This document shows positions 7,565 to 14,765 of a DNA stretch of 20,565 nt, piece by piece (the first letter of the stretch is position 1; each line of letters starts with the position of its first letter). Source of the stretch: Asaia bogorensis (GTDB taxonomy: Bacteria; Pseudomonadota; Alphaproteobacteria; Acetobacterales; Acetobacteraceae); assembly GCA_945886995.1 (NCBI GenBank), contig CAMCZJ010000023.1, forward strand, positions 1 through 20,565, written 5' to 3'. The translations under genes and the position numbers were made by a program. A model generated the notes under the pieces. That model saw only the letters and a list, made by a program, of their open reading frames with translations, had not been told where the DNA came from and did not search any database.

Positions 7565-8428
7565 TTACCCCTGATCAGACCGTGCGGCGCGTTCGCTCAT
7601 CAGGCAGGCAAAGACCACAATCGCCGCACCCGCCAAGGTCCAGCCACCGGGCCATAGCTGCCAAATCGCTGCATCCAGGATCAGCGCAAAGACCAAGGCG
7701 GTAAATTCAAGCGGTGCAAGCCGCGCCGCGCGATCAATGCTGAAGGCCAAGGCCAGCGCCAAGGTGGCGCCGCCGGCAAAAAGCCCATTGGCGATCAGCG
7801 CCAGCCAATCATAAGCATCGGGCGCCACCCATTGGGCCAGCGCGAATGGCAATATCGCCAGGAAAAGCGGGCCGGATGACCAGAAAATCAGCCGCGCTGC
7901 GCCCTGTTCCGCCCGTAGCACGCGGCTCAGGGTCAGAAACACAGCGTAAGTCATGGTGCCCAAAAAGGCCCAGGCATAGGCGCGCCAAGGCCCGGCGGCC
8001 GAAAGCGCCGGCGCCATGGCAACAATCACGCCAAGAAAGCCCATGGCCGACCAGAACCAGACGGCGCGGCCATTCTTCTCCCCCAGCACCAGCGCAGCCA
8101 GCAGAAGGGTAAAGAAAGGCGCGGTGAAATAGACCAGATAGCCCTCGGCCAGCGGGATGTCCCGAAACGCCAGAAAGAAGCCATAGGCGGAACCCGCCAT
8201 GCAAAGCGCGCGCAATAAATGCAGCGCAGGCCTTGCGGTGGCGATTGGCCCACCAGCACCGGGACTCAAGAGGCGCAATAGTGCAAGCAGCGCGAGTAAA
8301 GTGCCATAGCGAATGACCAGCACCTGATCCGCGCCATAACGCCCCGCCAGAAGCTTTGAATTGGCATCGAGCAACGCAAAAAGCGCCATCGCCCCCACCA
8401 GCAGCAGCGGCCCCTTGAAACTTGTCAT
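7565..8428 (-). CDS. EamA/DMT-superfamily membrane transporter
   Basis: Inner-membrane permease of the drug/metabolite transporter superfamily, 287 residues from the ATG at 8428, with about ten hydrophobic segments in two repeated EamA halves. The first half begins MTSFKGPLLLVGAMALFALL; the end of that half carries AEGYLVYFTAPFFTLLLAALVLGE, as usual for EamA proteins. An in-frame ATG at 8446 would add six residues. GGGG close to 8428 makes the shorter form slightly more likely. Substrate and direction are unknown; relatives export amino acids, nucleosides or other metabolites. It is convergent with the DUF952 gene and lies downstream of the protease gene on the same strand, with 91 bases between. 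Confidence 0.88.
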   Translation of the reverse strand: MTSFKGPLLLVGAMALFALLDANSKLLAGRYGADQVLVIRYGTLLALLALLRLLSPGAGGPIATARPALHLLRALCMAGSAYGFFLAFRDIPLAEGYLVYFTAPFFTLLLAALVLGEKNGRAVWFWSAMGFLGVIVAMAPALSAAGPWRAYAWAFLGTMTYAVFLTLSRVLRAEQGAARLIFWSSGPLFLAILPFALAQWVAPDAYDWLALIANGLFAGGATLALALAFSIDRAARLAPLEFTALVFALILDAAIWQLWPGGWTLAGAAIVVFACLMSERAARSDQG

Positions 8429-8519
8429 GTGACCCCGGACTGGCATGGCGCCGAAACGGATTCGGCCACTGCTTTCTCGCCCCGGGATCAGGGGGCGTCA
8501 AGCGCGCGAGTGGCGTTCA

Positions 8520-10361
8520 TCACGCAGGGGCGAATAGTGCCAGAATATCGGCAAGCTGCGTAGCGCCCAGCAGGATGACGTCATCACCAGCCCCGCCATC
8601 AAGGTAGTCATCACTGCCAGCGGTCACCAGTACATCATTGCCAGCACCGCCATAAAGGCTATCGCTGCCTGCGCCGCCATCCAACGTATCCGCGCCGGCA
8701 TTGCCTGACAGGATATTGTTCCCCGCATTGCCGATCATGCTATCGGCGCCTTGCCCGCCGGCGGCGCCCTCCATGCCTATGAGCATGTCAGTGCCGATGG
8801 CACTGCCGCTGGCGCTGCCGGTGACAAGATTTACCATGATCCCGCCGCTGGCAATCCAATAATCAGCGATATCCAAACCATCGCCACCAATCAGGCAGTC
8901 ATTCCCCGCGCCACCATCCAGGCAATCATTGCCCAGGCCACCATTCAGCGTATCGGCGCCGGCATTCCCGGAAAGGATGTTTGCGGCGGCATTGCCCATG
9001 ATACTGTCCGCGCCATTGCCAGCCTGTGCCGCTTCCATGACAACCCCGCGGGCGATGCCAATATTGTTCGTCAGGCCGCCAACGGAAGAAAACGCCTCTG
9101 CGTTCAAATCAATGATTTGGTTCGCGCTGTAGCCAGAAGCATCCAAGGTATCTGAACCGCCAGTATCATAAATGGTGAAGGCGGGCGCGGTCGTATAATT
9201 CGCGAAATCATAGAGCGACCCAGCCGTTGCATTACGGCCATAAACAGTATTGCCCGCATTGAAGGTGGTATTGGCGCCGTACAGGTTGTGCACGGCCACA
9301 ATATCGGCCGAGCTTGGTCCCATCACAAAGCGCGAGCTGCCAAACCCCGCCTCAAACTGATCAAAATAGGACATGATGGAATAGGCGTGATTATCGTTCT
9401 GGTACTGATTATCTACCCCATAAATGCCCGAACCATTATAGGGCCCACCATGCCCGAGGCCGAGCGCATGGCCGATTTCATGCACATAGGTCTGAAAGGA
9501 ATAGCTATCTATCGTGGTGCCGGAATTCACAAGCCATTGGGTGCTGACATTCACTTGCATGGAGGTGATAAGCCCACTGCTCCAAGTGCCACTTGCAAAG
9601 GCACCGTCTCTATTGTCATCAAACAGAATATCACCGCCAGTTTCGACTTCCTGAAAAATCAGGTCGGTGACATTGGCCCAGGTTTGGAAAGCGGCACGCG
9701 CCAGCGTCTGGCCTGCGGCGGTCAGCGCGGCGATGTTGTAGGTGATGATGTTGTCGCTGCTCGTGTCCCAGCGGTGGGAAGTTTCCCCGCGAGATTGCCA
9801 AAACCCCACAATAAGGTAATCCGCGATTTGATCCAGGGTGTAGGTAGGCTTGGTCGGCGGCGGGGGGCCCGATGCCTCGCTGATGGCAAGGCGATAACCG
9901 CCAGAATACGAATCTCTATAAGCACCAACATCAAGATGGTATCGCCCCGTGATTGGTGCGGTATAGGTGATGAAGGAATTAAATCCCGGCCCGCTATCAT
10001 CATCCTGCGCTACCAAATTGCCACTGGCGTTACGCAGGCGGAGATAGGGGTCAGACAGCGCGTCATAGCTGCCGTAAGCGGCGCCATCCAGCGAAATGCT
10101 GTAGCGTTGCCCCGCCACCAGATCCACGGCGAACCAGTCCCGATCACCGCTGCTATTGACCGCACCGTTGAGCGAGGCGCCGATGCCCAGCGTTACGGTC
10201 GTTGATGCATCGCCTGGAACCGTATCGCCTGTTCCCTGACCGGGCGGAGGGGCAAGCTCGCCAATCGCCGGGTTCTTCGTCGCGTCTTGGCAGCCAGCGC
10301 AGCGGCAACCGCTAAAAACGCGTCCTTCATCCTGGGAGATCGTGCAGCTGAAACGTGACAT
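8520..10361 (-). CDS. secreted serralysin-type metalloprotease (M10B) with PPC-like domain and RTX repeats
   Basis: Extracellular zinc protease, 613 residues. A short N-terminal region has four cysteines (Cys6, 19, 21, 24). Residues about 50-162 look like a PPC beta-sandwich domain (GDRDWFAVDLVAGQRYSISL and DSGPGFNSFITYTA blocks). The catalytic domain follows: HEIGHALGLGH at 294-304 gives zinc ligands His294, His298, His304 and base Glu295, and SIMSY at 328-332 is the Met-turn. From about 449 to the end there are calcium-binding GGxGxDxLxGG repeats. There is no Sec signal, and the hydrophobic C terminus (ILALFAPA) fits type I secretion, though no ABC exporter genes are in the window. The ATG at 10361 is chosen because GAGG is six bases upstream; a TTG at 10397 is also in frame. 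Cys480 and Cys489 inside the repeats are unusual for RTX proteins. Confidence 0.92.
   Translation of the reverse strand: MSRFSCTISQDEGRVFSGCRCAGCQDATKNPAIGELAPPPGQGTGDTVPGDASTTVTLGIGASLNGAVNSSGDRDWFAVDLVAGQRYSISLDGAAYGSYDALSDPYLRLRNASGNLVAQDDDSGPGFNSFITYTAPITGRYHLDVGAYRDSYSGGYRLAISEASGPPPPTKPTYTLDQIADYLIVGFWQSRGETSHRWDTSSDNIITYNIAALTAAGQTLARAAFQTWANVTDLIFQEVETGGDILFDDNRDGAFASGTWSSGLITSMQVNVSTQWLVNSGTTIDSYSFQTYVHEIGHALGLGHGGPYNGSGIYGVDNQYQNDNHAYSIMSYFDQFEAGFGSSRFVMGPSSADIVAVHNLYGANTTFNAGNTVYGRNATAGSLYDFANYTTAPAFTIYDTGGSDTLDASGYSANQIIDLNAEAFSSVGGLTNNIGIARGVVMEAAQAGNGADSIMGNAAANILSGNAGADTLNGGLGNDCLDGGAGNDCLIGGDGLDIADYWIASGGIMVNLVTGSASGSAIGTDMLIGMEGAAGGQGADSMIGNAGNNILSGNAGADTLDGGAGSDSLYGGAGNDVLVTAGSDDYLDGGAGDDVILLGATQLADILALFAPA
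8574..9017 (-). repeat. RTX nonapeptide repeat region
   Basis: This stretch encodes about a dozen nonapeptides of the GGxGxDxLx type in two clusters, giving a 27-base periodicity. The clusters are separated by a spacer (about residues 495-535). Two blocks, NILSGNAGADTLNGG and NILSGNAGADTLDGG, are almost the same peptide, which suggests internal duplication. It is a coding repeat that folds into a calcium-loaded beta-roll. Confidence 0.85.
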
Positions 10362-10409
10362 GTGATGCCTCGCACATCGTCCGAGGTTTATGCTCAATGT
10401 ATGGTTAAC

Positions 10410-10438
10410 TTGATGTAGAATTCAGGTCAAGGTCGAAT
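10410..10438 (+). promoter_or_regulatory. candidate promoter for pyrD
   Basis: TTGATG (10410-10415) and TCGAAT (10433-10438) are spaced by 17 bases, each matching four of six consensus positions. They lie in the 166-base gap between the divergent protease and pyrD genes. The gap is clearly richer in A and T than its surroundings around 10385-10445, which suits a divergent promoter region. A TTGACC on the minus strand in the same stretch could serve the protease gene. Confidence 0.3.
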
Positions 10439-10527
10439 CGTTATCTCAGCTTTTGCTGGGACACGCTTGCCGATCCAGCATCCCGCGGGCCCTTTCCCCG
10501 CGCTGCCGTCCGGGGCAGAAGGGGCGC

Positions 10528-11586
10528 ATGACGCCCGCAATTGCCTCCGCCCTTATGCCGCTTATGCGCGGCATGGATGCCGAAACCGCCCATGGTATCG
10601 CGCTCCGCGCCCTCTCCCTCGGCCTCGCGGGCCGGGATGGCGGTTCGGATCACCCAAGCCTCGCGACCGAGGTTGCGGGCCTTCGCTTTCGCAATCCGCT
10701 CGGCCTCGCCGCCGGGTTCGACAAGAATGCCGAAGCGGTGCTGCCGCTGCTCCGCCTTGGTTTTGGCTTTATGGAAGCGGGCACCGTCACACCGCGCCCT
10801 CAGGCGGGTAATCCACGCCCGAGGCTATTCCGCCTTACCGAAGACCAGGCTGTCATCAACCGCATGGGTTTCAATAATGCGGGGCTTGATGCCTATCTGG
10901 CGCGGGTCAAGGCGCTGCCCCGCCCTCTGCCGGGGATTTTCGGCGCCAATATCGGCATCAACAAGGAAGGCGCCGATCCGGAGCGCGACTATCCGGCGCT
11001 TTATGAAGCGCTGGCGCCGCATGTGGATTACGTCACGGTCAATGTCTCCTCCCCCAATACGCCGGGATTGCGGGATTTGCAGGGGGAAGAACGCCTGGCT
11101 TCGATTCTGGCCGCCATCAATGCGCGCCGCGCGGCGCTACCAAAGCGCCCGCCCTTGATGGTTAAGATCGCGCCCGATTTGGCGGATGATGCTCTCGGCC
11201 CAATTGTGGCAGCCTGTGTGGCGCAAAGGATTGCCGGGCTGATCATTTCAAACACCACCATCACCCGCCCCGCTTCGCTGCGTTCTGGGTTGAAGGACCA
11301 AGCCGGCGGGCTTTCCGGCGCGCCGCTTTTTACGCTTTCCACTGAAATGCTGCGGCGGTGCTACCATCTGGCTGAGGGCCGGATCGCGCTGATTGGCGTG
11401 GGCGGCATTGCCAGCGCTGAACAGGCCTATGCCAAAATCCGCGCCGGCGCCGCGCTGGTGCAGCTTTATTCTGGCTTCGCCTATGCCGGGCCTGTCCTGG
11501 TGCGACACATTCTCAATGGCCTCGCGGCGCTGCTGGCCCGTGATGGCTTCACCTCGGTCGCCGATGCTGTCGGCAAGGACGCGTGA
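10528..11586 (+). CDS. pyrD: dihydroorotate dehydrogenase (quinone), class 2
   Basis: Oxidises dihydroorotate to orotate in de novo pyrimidine synthesis, passing electrons through FMN to the membrane quinone pool. The protein has 352 residues, the class 2 length, with the amphipathic N-terminal segment that binds the membrane. Visible motifs are GLAAGFDKNAE (FMN loop), NRMGFNNAG, and VNVSSPNTPGLRDLQ, where Ser175 is the catalytic base that marks class 2. Further on are GLIISNTT and the phosphate-binding LIGVGGIAS. The ATG at 10528 is preceded by AAGGGG. The stop overlaps the HAD hydrolase start (TGATG), so the two genes are coupled. A frame open upstream to 10453 is not family-like. Confidence 0.95.
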   Translation: MTPAIASALMPLMRGMDAETAHGIALRALSLGLAGRDGGSDHPSLATEVAGLRFRNPLGLAAGFDKNAEAVLPLLRLGFGFMEAGTVTPRPQAGNPRPRLFRLTEDQAVINRMGFNNAGLDAYLARVKALPRPLPGIFGANIGINKEGADPERDYPALYEALAPHVDYVTVNVSSPNTPGLRDLQGEERLASILAAINARRAALPKRPPLMVKIAPDLADDALGPIVAACVAQRIAGLIISNTTITRPASLRSGLKDQAGGLSGAPLFTLSTEMLRRCYHLAEGRIALIGVGGIASAEQAYAKIRAGAALVQLYSGFAYAGPVLVRHILNGLAALLARDGFTSVADAVGKDA

Positions 11587-12446
11587 TGCAAATTCTGGAA
11601 GGTATCGCTGACATCGCTGATCGTTATGACGGCTATGTGCTTGATCTTTGGGGCGTGGTGCATGATGGGCGCAAACCCTATCCGGGCGTGCCGGAAGCGC
11701 TGGCGGCACTGAAAGCCCGCGGCAAGCGCATTGTCTTTCTGACCAATGCGCCGCGGCGCGCCTGGTTCGTGCAAGGCATGCTGGACCGTATGGGGCTCGA
11801 TCGCGGGCTTTACGATGGCATCATGTCTTCCGGTGAGGCTTCCTGGCGGCTGATGAAGGAACGCAAGCACCCCTGGTTCGCACGCATGGGGCGCCGCGTG
11901 ATGCATATTGGGCCAGAGCGTGATCTTTCCGTGGTTGAGGAAGACGCCGCCGAGATTGTGACAGACCCGACCAAGGCCGATTTCCTGCTGAACACCGGCC
12001 CGGATGCGGATGGCGGCACAACAAGCGCGGAACCCTATCGCGCGGCTTTGCGCGCTTGTTTCGATGCTGGGTTGCCGATGCTCTGCGTCAATCCGGATCG
12101 CCATGTGATGGTGGCAGGTGAGAAGGTGATTTGCGCCGGCGCTTTGGCTGATGTGTACCGCGAATTCGGCGGCGATGTGCTGGAAATCGGCAAGCCCGAT
12201 CCGGCGGTTTATGAGCCGGTGATGGAATTGCTGGGGCCGATCCCGAAGGCGCGCGTGCTGGCCATTGGCGATAGCCCGCATACGGATTTGGCGGGCGCGC
12301 AGGCCACGGGCATTGACGCGCTTTGGGCGCTGACGGGCCTTGCCGGAGAAGCGCATGGCGCTGACCCAAGCGGCGCGGTTCTGGCATCCGTCGCGGCGGC
12401 GGAAAAAGTGGCGCCGCTTGCCGCGCTCAGGAGTCTGCGCTGGTAG
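11586..12446 (+). CDS. HAD-superfamily class IIA hydrolase
   Basis: Cytoplasmic HAD-fold protein, 286 residues, related to the NagD-like class IIA phosphatases (TIGR01459-type). Motif I is LDLWGVVHDG, with the nucleophile Asp20. Two positions on, the usual second aspartate is Trp22, as I recall for this subfamily. Motif II is FLTNAPR, motif III is the lysine of EIGKPDP, and motif IV is GDSPHTDLAGA. Start at ATG 11586 shares one base with the pyrD stop; a GTG at 11583 would add one residue. The gene is coupled to pyrD, but its substrate is unknown. Its last 21 codons and stop are repeated at 13938-14000. This copy therefore appears to have received its present 3' end from the inserted element. 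Confidence 0.9.
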   Translation: MQILEGIADIADRYDGYVLDLWGVVHDGRKPYPGVPEALAALKARGKRIVFLTNAPRRAWFVQGMLDRMGLDRGLYDGIMSSGEASWRLMKERKHPWFARMGRRVMHIGPERDLSVVEEDAAEIVTDPTKADFLLNTGPDADGGTTSAEPYRAALRACFDAGLPMLCVNPDRHVMVAGEKVICAGALADVYREFGGDVLEIGKPDPAVYEPVMELLGPIPKARVLAIGDSPHTDLAGAQATGIDALWALTGLAGEAHGADPSGAVLASVAAAEKVAPLAALRSLRW

Positions 12447-12448
12447 GG
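12384..12448 (+). repeat. left copy of a 65-bp direct repeat at the HAD gene 3' end (attL candidate)
   Basis: It matches 13938-14002 at 61 of 65 positions. The four differences (12386, 12395, 12428, 12429) are all silent in the HAD reading frame (Ala, Ala, Leu, Arg). The copy includes the HAD stop codon at 12444-12446 plus two bases. Similarity ends abruptly on both sides. It forms the functional end of the HAD gene and the left edge of the inserted segment. Confidence 0.9.
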
Positions 12449-13937
12449 TGTTATCGGCCCGCCATAATTGATTGACCGGAAAGCTGTAGCGCGTGCATGC
12501 TTAAGATGAAGGATAACTGAAGACCTCAAACCAAGGGGCCTTTGCGCCATGTATCACTCCCCAATCGTCAACGCCGCCATGCTCGCAGCCGGTACACCAG
12601 AGGCGGTTTGTGCGTTTCTAAAGGAACGCGGCAAGGCGGTTGCTGATTCGTGGCTACCTAATACCCCAAAACACCGCGCGAAATACGACCTGCCCGATGA
12701 CTACGAGCGTACCCTTTTGGCGCGAAAGGACCGCCTGATAGACCTACATCTGGCGCTTTATGGCTGCGACAGAGATGTGGTCGCCGAATTGTTTTCCCGT
12801 GATGAGCAAGATACGGCATTGCGATGTGCAGCGCTTTCGAATGAGACGGACAACCAGCCAAGTCTGATATTCTCGTATCATACGGGTGCCGAAGAGAAAT
12901 GGGCGGCGTTTCTGCCGAAGGCAACGCGGGGCGAAGTCACCAGCCTGTTCCGCAATGCAAAGCTCGACTTCTCCTTCGTTAGGTCATTTTTTGAACGAGC
13001 CGAAGAATTCACCCGGTTGGCGCCTGATGGCATGATAGGCGCGGTGAAGGCACTCACCCAGAACCAGTCATTTTTTTCTTATCGAGGCACCTTCATAACA
13101 CACCCGAGGGAGAGGGATTATCAAAGGTTTCTTTTCCCGGAGGAGGGGGGGGAATATGGCCGTGCGATAGGCGCACTTTTGGATTTAGCGCGGGATATGC
13201 CGGCTTCTCCACTATGGGCTCATTTGCTTGCGGGGCTTTATCCTAAACTTCCACTGGCATTTTGCCGTTGCGATCACGCCTTGGCGACCGCGCGCCGGTG
13301 GGTGGCGCCTGATGAACAAAGGCGCAAAGATGAAATATCTTCCAACGAGCGAGGTGACTTGAGCGATTGGCAGATTGTACGCTTCCGTTTGGGGCAGCTA
13401 GCGCTGTATCGTCGTGAAATTCCTCTCGATACTCTATGGAAAGACAGCGATCTCCCTCTCAGGCTCGCTGCTTACGCCGCAATGGACGCCACAAAAGAAA
13501 ACATGGATTCTGCCTTCGACAATGATGGCGCGGTTTGTTTCGCCGCGTTTTTTGAAAATCAAAATCTCTGGCAGTCTGAATCGCATCGCTCCCGGCTAAT
13601 CGAACTCGCGGAGATAGCCGATCAGCGCGTCAATGCCGATCATATAACTGGCATCCGAAGTTCAGTCGAAAACTTCATTGAACGCCTCGAAAGAGACTTC
13701 CCAGATTGGTTCGTAGAAGAGAGTTTTGACGATACGCAGGAGGAAAATGAGGCAGCCGTCATTGCTGACCGCGAAGCACGGATCGGTTTTGAGCAGCGAC
13801 AGCAGCAAAGATTACTGGATTTGGCTGGCGATCTCCGACAAGTCTCTCGTCGCGTTGCGATCTTGATTGGGTTGGTGGTGTTCTTAGTCTTGTCCTACTT
13901 TCTCGCGTAGTTTCAACTGAATCATATCCAAGCATGG
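12449..13937 (+). mobile_element. candidate integrated one-gene element in the 3' end of the HAD gene
   Basis: About 1.49 kb lies between the two copies of the HAD 3' end. It holds a single gene and short flanks. Base composition is visibly lower: a 60-base line inside (13081-13140) is 50% G+C by hand count, against 70% for a line in pyrD (11401-11460). Displaced gene ends of this kind are the classic mark of site-specific integration into the end of a gene. No integrase, transposase or terminal inverted repeat is visible. It could be a cassette moved by a recombinase acting from elsewhere, a deleted remnant of a larger island, or the result of recombination with a related genome. The duplication is seen; the mechanism is inferred. 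Confidence 0.6.
12549..13910 (+). CDS. hypothetical tail-anchored protein, cargo of the inserted segment
   Basis: Unrecognised protein of 453 residues. No signal peptide is visible. Most of it looks alpha-helical and charged, with leucine/alanine-rich helices that could form a solenoid. Near 391-400 it is acidic. Residues about 405-433 are a charged, glutamine-rich helix, possibly a coiled coil. The last 20 residues (RRVAILIGLVVFLVLSYFLA) form one membrane segment ending at the C terminus, so the bulk probably faces the cytoplasm on a tail anchor. It has no tyrosine- or serine-recombinase motifs. The start at 12549 has AAGGGG about ten bases upstream; Met11 is an alternative. Lower GC than its neighbours and the flanking duplicated gene ends suggest recent acquisition. 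A defence or cell-envelope role would be a guess. Confidence 0.75.
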   Translation: MYHSPIVNAAMLAAGTPEAVCAFLKERGKAVADSWLPNTPKHRAKYDLPDDYERTLLARKDRLIDLHLALYGCDRDVVAELFSRDEQDTALRCAALSNETDNQPSLIFSYHTGAEEKWAAFLPKATRGEVTSLFRNAKLDFSFVRSFFERAEEFTRLAPDGMIGAVKALTQNQSFFSYRGTFITHPRERDYQRFLFPEEGGEYGRAIGALLDLARDMPASPLWAHLLAGLYPKLPLAFCRCDHALATARRWVAPDEQRRKDEISSNERGDLSDWQIVRFRLGQLALYRREIPLDTLWKDSDLPLRLAAYAAMDATKENMDSAFDNDGAVCFAAFFENQNLWQSESHRSRLIELAEIADQRVNADHITGIRSSVENFIERLERDFPDWFVEESFDDTQEENEAAVIADREARIGFEQRQQQRLLDLAGDLRQVSRRVAILIGLVVFLVLSYFLA

Positions 13938-14002
13938 GCCTCCGTCGCTGCGGCGGAAAAAGTGGCGCCGCTTGCCGCGCTGCGGAGTCTGCGCTGGTAG
14001 GG
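13938..14002 (+). repeat. right copy of the 65-bp repeat, displaced HAD gene end (attR candidate)
   Basis: In the HAD frame this reads the same final 21 residues and TAG (at 13998-14000), from ASVAAAEKV to SLRW, with only synonymous codon changes relative to 12384-12448. It has no start codon or upstream coding sequence and is a gene remnant. Because it runs directly into the hairpin and the neighbouring membrane-protein gene, it is probably the original end of the HAD gene, pushed away by the insertion. Confidence 0.88.
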
Positions 14003-14025
14003 GGAAGGCTGAACCGCCTTACCCC
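14001..14025. terminator. hairpin between the HAD remnant and the membrane-protein gene
   Basis: GGGG (14001-14004) pairs with CCCC (14022-14025), and AAGGC (14005-14009) with GCCTT (14016-14020), with one bulged A and a six-base loop. It overlaps the stop codon of the minus-strand gene. There is no T run, so it would be a weak intrinsic terminator. It may be the native end of the pyrD-HAD operon before the insertion. Confidence 0.35.
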
Positions 14026-14759
14026 AGCATCCGCAAGGCCATTGCCGTCAGCACCACACCATTCAGCAAAAATAACCCAGCCGCCAGGCCGCGCATCAGC
14101 CGCCCATGGCTTTTGCCGAAGAAGCGCCCAAGCAGCGCCACGCCAAACAAGGCGGGCACAGTGCCAGCGACGAAGCTCACCATGGCCAGCGCCCCGCCCA
14201 AAGCGCTACCTGTCGCCGCCGCCCCGGCCAAGGCGCCATAAAGCAAGCCGCAAGGCAGCGCCGATAGCAGCAAGCCAAGCGCCACGCCGCGCAGCCCCGT
14301 GGGTGCCGCCAGCAGCGGGCCAAGCCGTGCGTCCAACACCCCTGGCAATCGGGGCACGGCCAGACGCGGCAGCAGCGCCGCAATGCGGGCTGATGCTTGC
14401 GCAAACATCAGCAGCGCCGCCAGCGCCAACATCCCGGCCAGCACCAGCCGCCACCCGGTGCCGAGGCTCACTGCCCCCACCACCCCCCCGGCAAGCGCGC
14501 CGAGCAGCCCATACCCCAGCGCGCGGCCAAGGTGATAAGGCGCCAAAGCCGCGCCCGTGAGGCGCCGCAACACACCGCCGCTTGCCGCCTGATCCGCCAC
14601 CGCTGCAGATTGTGCCAGCACGAAGGGTCCGCACATGGCGGCGCAATGGCTTGCCCCGCCCGCCAGCCCGGCCAGGAATAACGCGCCCATCACTGCCCAA
14701 AGCCCACCGGGGCCAAGCGCTTCCAGGCCATGCAGGCAATTGGCCAGAAACTCCGCCAT
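14019..14759 (-). CDS. TauE/SafE (UreH-like/DsbD_2) membrane protein
   Basis: Integral inner-membrane protein of 246 residues with about six hydrophobic segments, of the type annotated as sulfite exporter TauE/SafE or UreH-like/DsbD_2. The diagnostic motif HCAAMCG at 38-44 lies at the end of the first membrane segment, and LPCGLLYGAL occurs in the second half. Related proteins act in copper handling, cytochrome oxidase assembly or thiol transfer, and the paired His-Cys and Met-Cys suggest metal or redox chemistry rather than sulfite export. The start at 14759 is only six bases from the end of the uracil-DNA glycosylase gene on the same strand, so the two are cotranscribed. No cytochrome oxidase genes are visible. 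Confidence 0.85.
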   Translation of the reverse strand: MAEFLANCLHGLEALGPGGLWAVMGALFLAGLAGGASHCAAMCGPFVLAQSAAVADQAASGGVLRRLTGAALAPYHLGRALGYGLLGALAGGVVGAVSLGTGWRLVLAGMLALAALLMFAQASARIAALLPRLAVPRLPGVLDARLGPLLAAPTGLRGVALGLLLSALPCGLLYGALAGAAATGSALGGALAMVSFVAGTVPALFGVALLGRFFGKSHGRLMRGLAAGLFLLNGVVLTAMALRMLG

Positions 14760-14765
14760 CGGGCC

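Noticed and set aside
8478..8497. CGCCCC/GGGGCG hairpin between the protease and permease genes as a terminator
   Set aside because: The stem is only six pairs and no T run follows it on the strand being transcribed.
8574..9017. Regularly spaced repeats that could suggest a CRISPR array
   Set aside because: The 27-base period is coding and in frame with the RTX nonapeptides; the units are degenerate and have no unique spacers.
9288..10205. A 305-codon open frame on the plus strand opposite the protease gene
   Set aside because: It is antisense to the clearly conserved protease and PPC-like domains, has no family resemblance, and has no ribosome site.
12549..13910. The cargo gene as a hidden integrase or transposase for its own insertion
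   Set aside because: No RxxR/RxxH-Tyr, Ser-recombinase or DDE pattern is visible, and the C-terminal membrane helix does not fit such enzymes.
13934..14560. A 208-codon plus-strand frame covering the displaced HAD end and running opposite the TauE/SafE gene
   Set aside because: It is proline/alanine/arginine-rich antisense to a membrane protein with conserved motifs and does not use the HAD frame.
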